NCBI GenBank assembly: GCA_026418055.1
Contig: JAOACB010000018.1
Location: 1 to 43,146, forward strand
Source of the DNA: Fimbriimonadales bacterium
Lineage (GTDB): Bacteria; Armatimonadota; Fimbriimonadia; Fimbriimonadales; Fimbriimonadaceae
Direction: 5' to 3'
Length of the DNA: 43,146 nucleotides
Below are positions 40,577 to 43,146 of this stretch, one piece after another; within the stretch, counting starts at the first letter, position 1; each line of letters starts with the position of its first letter. The translations under genes and the position numbers were made by a program. Under the pieces are notes generated by a model. The model was not told the origin of the DNA. It did no database searches and saw nothing but the letters and a program-made list of their open reading frames with translations.

Positions 40577-42375
40577 GGCCTGCGCGCGAAGGCAAGGCGC
40601 GCGGCCAGATCCGCGTCGAACACGGGATCTTCCGGATCGAGGCTGCACACCTGCACCTCAGGGCTGGCGGCGATCAGGAACCGGGCGCCGCCCAGCGACA
40701 CGCCGACGCTGTCCGGCAGGCCAGACTCGCCCAAGAACACCAGCAGGTCGCCGGCCAACAGAGGCTGCCCCTTGGGAACCAGCGACCCTGCCTTGGCCAG
40801 AGACTCCGGGTCGTTCGGCAAGACGACGCCGACGGTCCTCCAAGCGAGCTCCGCGAGCTGCAGGTTGCCGATCCCCTGCTCGCTGCGCCCTCCCTCCAGC
40901 ACCGGCGAGCCTTGGTACGGCGCCGCGGCGCGCGCGGCCGCCTCACCGAGGGCGTGCTCGGCGGCGTCGGCCAGGTTCTCCGCGGGAACCCGTGCCTCCG
41001 GCTTCTGTCCGGTCCCGCGCACCCCGCGCGGCAGGGCGACCACCGCCAACCCGCCCTCCCGGCGCACCAGAGGCAGCTCGGCCCCCACCGGCAGGCGGAA
41101 GTCGTCGGCGAGCGTCTCCTTGGCGACGCGCACCCGAGGCAGGTTTCTTCCGAACGATCCCAGCGGCTCCAGGGCGTCTCGCCGGACCCATCCGAACGCT
41201 CCCCGCCGGGTCTGAACGAGGAGGAACGAGCCGTCCGGCGTGGCCGAGCGTCGCCAGACCGTCTCTCCCAGCAGGGCCTGGTCCACGAGGCCCGAGCCCC
41301 GCTTCGGGTCGCGCCACACCGAGGCCGTGGGAAACGCCGCCACCATCGGCTCCGGCTCGTCCAGGGACCTCAGGGCGTTCTCGGCGCCTTCGGGAAGCAG
41401 CGAGAGCGCGAACTCGGCGATCCTGGGGTGCGAGCACTCGCCCTCGATCCTCCAGCGCTCCCCCTCGCGCTTGAGTCGGGCCGACAGCCAGCCTCCCGCG
41501 GCGCGGACCCTTTCGGCATACCGCTCGAGCGCCTTCTCCGGGCCGTCCCTCAGCAGCTCGGCGCGCAGCCGCTCGGTCTGGGTCGGCTCGGGAGCCCTCG
41601 GGATCGAGGCCGCGGCGGGGAACAGCCGGACCCGCTTCGCCTCCAGTTCGGTGCGCCTTTCCCTCCAAAGGCGCTCGATGGCCCGGTAGACCGCCACCGC
41701 CTCGGTGCGCGTGTTGCCCGGGGCGGTCACCCAACGGTCGAACTCGGGGTTGGACAGGAAGCCGAACTCGATGACCGCGGAGGGCTGGTCGCTGAAGGTG
41801 ACCAGCGGGTGCTGGCTCAGGTAGTGGCTGTACCTGCGACCCTTCGGCACCATCGCCTCCACCTCCTCGCGCAACACGTCCGCGAAGACTCTCTCGAGGG
41901 GCTGGTCCGCGCCGCTCCGGTCGGTCGGCCAGATCAGCACCACCACGCCGTGGGCGCTGGGGTTCGAGAAGCTGTTGTGGTGCACCGCGAGGAACAGGTG
42001 CGAGGCGCTCTCCGCCGCCACCTTGACACGGGCTCCCAGCTCCTCGCTCCGCGAGGTTGGCGGCCCTTCGAGCGGGTTCAGCGTGCTGCGGCTGTCGTCG
42101 GCGCGCGTCAGGTGCACCTCGGCTCCCGCCAGACGCAGCAGGTTCGCCAGGTGCAGCGAGACGCGGAGGTTGAGGTCCTGCTCGGGGTAGCGGCTCTGGA
42201 CCCCCCTGGCCGAGCCGGTGTAGCCGGCCGAGTGCGAAGCCCCGCCGTGCCCGGGATCGACGGTGATCACCAAGCCCTCGAGCGGCCTGCCCTCGGGAAC
42301 GAACGGCCTCTGGACCGGGAGCGGCAACGGGATGCCCTGGGCGAGCGCCAAGGCCAGCGCGGGAAGCGGAAGCAT
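40573..42375 (-). CDS. N-acetylmuramoyl-L-alanine amidase with SH3-like and degenerate NlpC/P60 domains
   Basis: The 600-residue exported protein opens with a short signal-like stretch (residues 1-20) and an Amidase_3 domain (34-237), which cleaves the lactyl-peptide bond of peptidoglycan. Its zinc and catalytic residues are intact: His43 (DPGHGG), Glu65, His132 (VHHN) and Glu203 (VIEFGFLSN). Two SH3-like segments follow (about 350-405 and 415-468). Residues 480-600 align with NlpC/P60 over the whole fold, ending AGDLLVFLGE, LGGARFLIAAS and ARRP. The catalytic Cys position is Asn504, and the His position is Ser556 (DSVGVSLGG). That domain is therefore probably a binding module. The stop shares CTAG at 40573-40576 with the transporter gene. 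Confidence 0.88.
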   Translation of the reverse strand: MLPLPALALALAQGIPLPLPVQRPFVPEGRPLEGLVITVDPGHGGASHSAGYTGSARGVQSRYPEQDLNLRVSLHLANLLRLAGAEVHLTRADDSRSTLNPLEGPPTSRSEELGARVKVAAESASHLFLAVHHNSFSNPSAHGVVVLIWPTDRSGADQPLERVFADVLREEVEAMVPKGRRYSHYLSQHPLVTFSDQPSAVIEFGFLSNPEFDRWVTAPGNTRTEAVAVYRAIERLWRERRTELEAKRVRLFPAAASIPRAPEPTQTERLRAELLRDGPEKALERYAERVRAAGGWLSARLKREGERWRIEGECSHPRIAEFALSLLPEGAENALRSLDEPEPMVAAFPTASVWRDPKRGSGLVDQALLGETVWRRSATPDGSFLLVQTRRGAFGWVRRDALEPLGSFGRNLPRVRVAKETLADDFRLPVGAELPLVRREGGLAVVALPRGVRGTGQKPEARVPAENLADAAEHALGEAAARAAAPYQGSPVLEGGRSEQGIGNLQLAELAWRTVGVVLPNDPESLAKAGSLVPKGQPLLAGDLLVFLGESGLPDSVGVSLGGARFLIAASPEVQVCSLDPEDPVFDADLAARLAFARRP

Positions 42376-42390
42376 GGCCCATTCTGCACC

Positions 42391-43146
42391 CTATTGGCGC
42401 AGGATCGGCACGGGGAAGCCGAAGGGAGGGTCCCCCTGGAGGCTCGCTTCCGCTTCGGAGGACTCGAACACCCCATAGCGCGCCCGGCTTCCGATCGCCA
42501 CGGTGTGGGAGCCGGGCCGAGGCGAGCCGCTGGTGGGCCTGCAGGCGAACGCGCCGGAGGCGAGGCCCTGCAGCCACAGCGTGAAGCCCGGGTCCACGCA
42601 CCTCGCCTGGGTCTGCTGGTAGGCCTCCCAGCCGTGCTCCGAGGGCTCCAGCGGCCGGAGAGTCCATCCGCCCTTCGCGTCGCGGCTCAAGGAGGCGCGG
42701 ACCGTCCGCCACGAGCCTCCGGCGGCGATCGTGCACGCTTCCAGCCGCGCCTGCGCGCCCTTGGAGAGGCGCACTTCGGCCACGGCCTCGCTACGCGGCC
42801 CCACGCAGTTGCCTTGCACCGTGCAGCCCTTGAGAACCACGCTCTTCGCGTCGGGATAGAGGTACACGCCGTAGTGGGCGTTGCCGCGCATCTCGCAGCG
42901 CTCGACCGTGTGGTTCCGGTGCATCAGCACCAAGCCGAAGCCCGCGTCGGGCCTTTCGGAGGAACCGTTGGCCACCAGGCGGCTGTTCCGCAGGGTCTGT
43001 CCGTTCTGGCTCAGGCTGACCCCCGCGTAGCCGTTGCCGACGCAGAGAAGGTCCTCCAGCACGTTCCCCTGGCCTCCCGACTCCGCGCCGCAAGAGCCAT
43101 TGCCGATCAGCACCGCGCCGCGCAGCGTGCAGGCGCGCGTGCCACC
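42391..43146 (-). CDS. Right-handed beta-helix repeat protein (partial, 5' end beyond window)
   Basis: The frame stays open to the right edge, so only the C-terminal 251 residues are present. The sequence shows short beta-helix turns (GNGYAGVSLSQNGQTLRNSRLVANG, read as repeated 20-25-residue rungs), as in pectate lyase-like and NosD-like proteins. A non-repetitive end follows (GWTLRPLEPSEHGWEAYQ...). A Cys in several rungs may stack. It is probably a secreted or surface carbohydrate-active protein. It lies 15 bases upstream of the amidase gene and ends with FPVPILRQ. Catalytic residues cannot be judged because the N-terminal part is missing. Confidence 0.75.
   Translation of the reverse strand, partial: GGTRACTLRGAVLIGNGSCGAESGGQGNVLEDLLCVGNGYAGVSLSQNGQTLRNSRLVANGSSERPDAGFGLVLMHRNHTVERCEMRGNAHYGVYLYPDAKSVVLKGCTVQGNCVGPRSEAVAEVRLSKGAQARLEACTIAAGGSWRTVRASLSRDAKGGWTLRPLEPSEHGWEAYQQTQARCVDPGFTLWLQGLASGAFACRPTSGSPRPGSHTVAIGSRARYGVFESSEAEASLQGDPPFGFPVPILRQ

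Overview
The window is GC-rich chromosomal DNA of a bacterium. It is densely coded: no stretch of 300 bases lacks a gene, and the longest gaps are about 70 to 115 bases. There is no phage, insertion sequence, CRISPR array, tRNA or rRNA that I can see. The content is a SUF system with SufU and SufT, TPR-OGT glycosyltransferases, GH172, GH10 and an S9 peptidase. Several genes start within a few bases of a TANNNT-like -10 box. This mix suggests Armatimonadota (Fimbriimonas-like) or a neighbouring lineage. That placement is an inference from gene content, not a measured result.

Region 1 (1-2904, + strand) is the 3' part of a suf operon: sufS, sufU, sufT, an Rrf2 regulator and an A-type carrier, all overlapping or nearly touching. 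Region 2 (2901-16344, - strand) is a run of ten genes. Three tandem TPR/OGT-type glycosyltransferases come first, then rpsU with its own promoter. After that comes a tightly coupled block, ybeY > dgkA-PAP2 fusion > corC > STN-domain secreted protein, whose members overlap by ATGA. An unrecognised secreted protein and a phosphohexomutase end the run. Region 3 (16454-22526) holds a CmoB/DUF1698-like methyltransferase divergent from the OGT cluster, a TIM-barrel sugar isomerase, a P5C-type aldehyde dehydrogenase, a GH172 enzyme, a NAGPA-type phosphodiester glycosidase and a DtxR-family metal regulator.

Region 4 (22596-33043, + strand) carries an FAD amine-oxidase-like protein, dapB, a PilB/GspE ATPase with a c-di-GMP-binding MshEN domain, a UvrD/PcrA helicase coupled to a small lipoprotein, an HD phosphohydrolase, a PilZ protein and a secreted DPP IV-type peptidase. 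Region 5 (33063-43146) is a carbohydrate and envelope region. It has a GH10 xylanase, a cytochrome c/PQQ sugar dehydrogenase, and a two-gene sugar ABC transporter in which the binding protein is fused to the first permease. It ends with a cell-wall amidase carrying a catalytically dead NlpC/P60 domain and a beta-helix protein cut by the right edge.

The most distinctive points are these: (i) the SBP-permease fusion and its enlarged partner permease; (ii) three tandem OGT paralogues facing a methyltransferase across a palindrome; (iii) an amidase fused to a pseudo-NlpC/P60 domain; (iv) recurrent leaderless-type promoters; (v) three convergent gene pairs that share a CTAG as overlapping stop codons; (vi) a hairpin that covers the ribosome binding site of the PilB-like gene.
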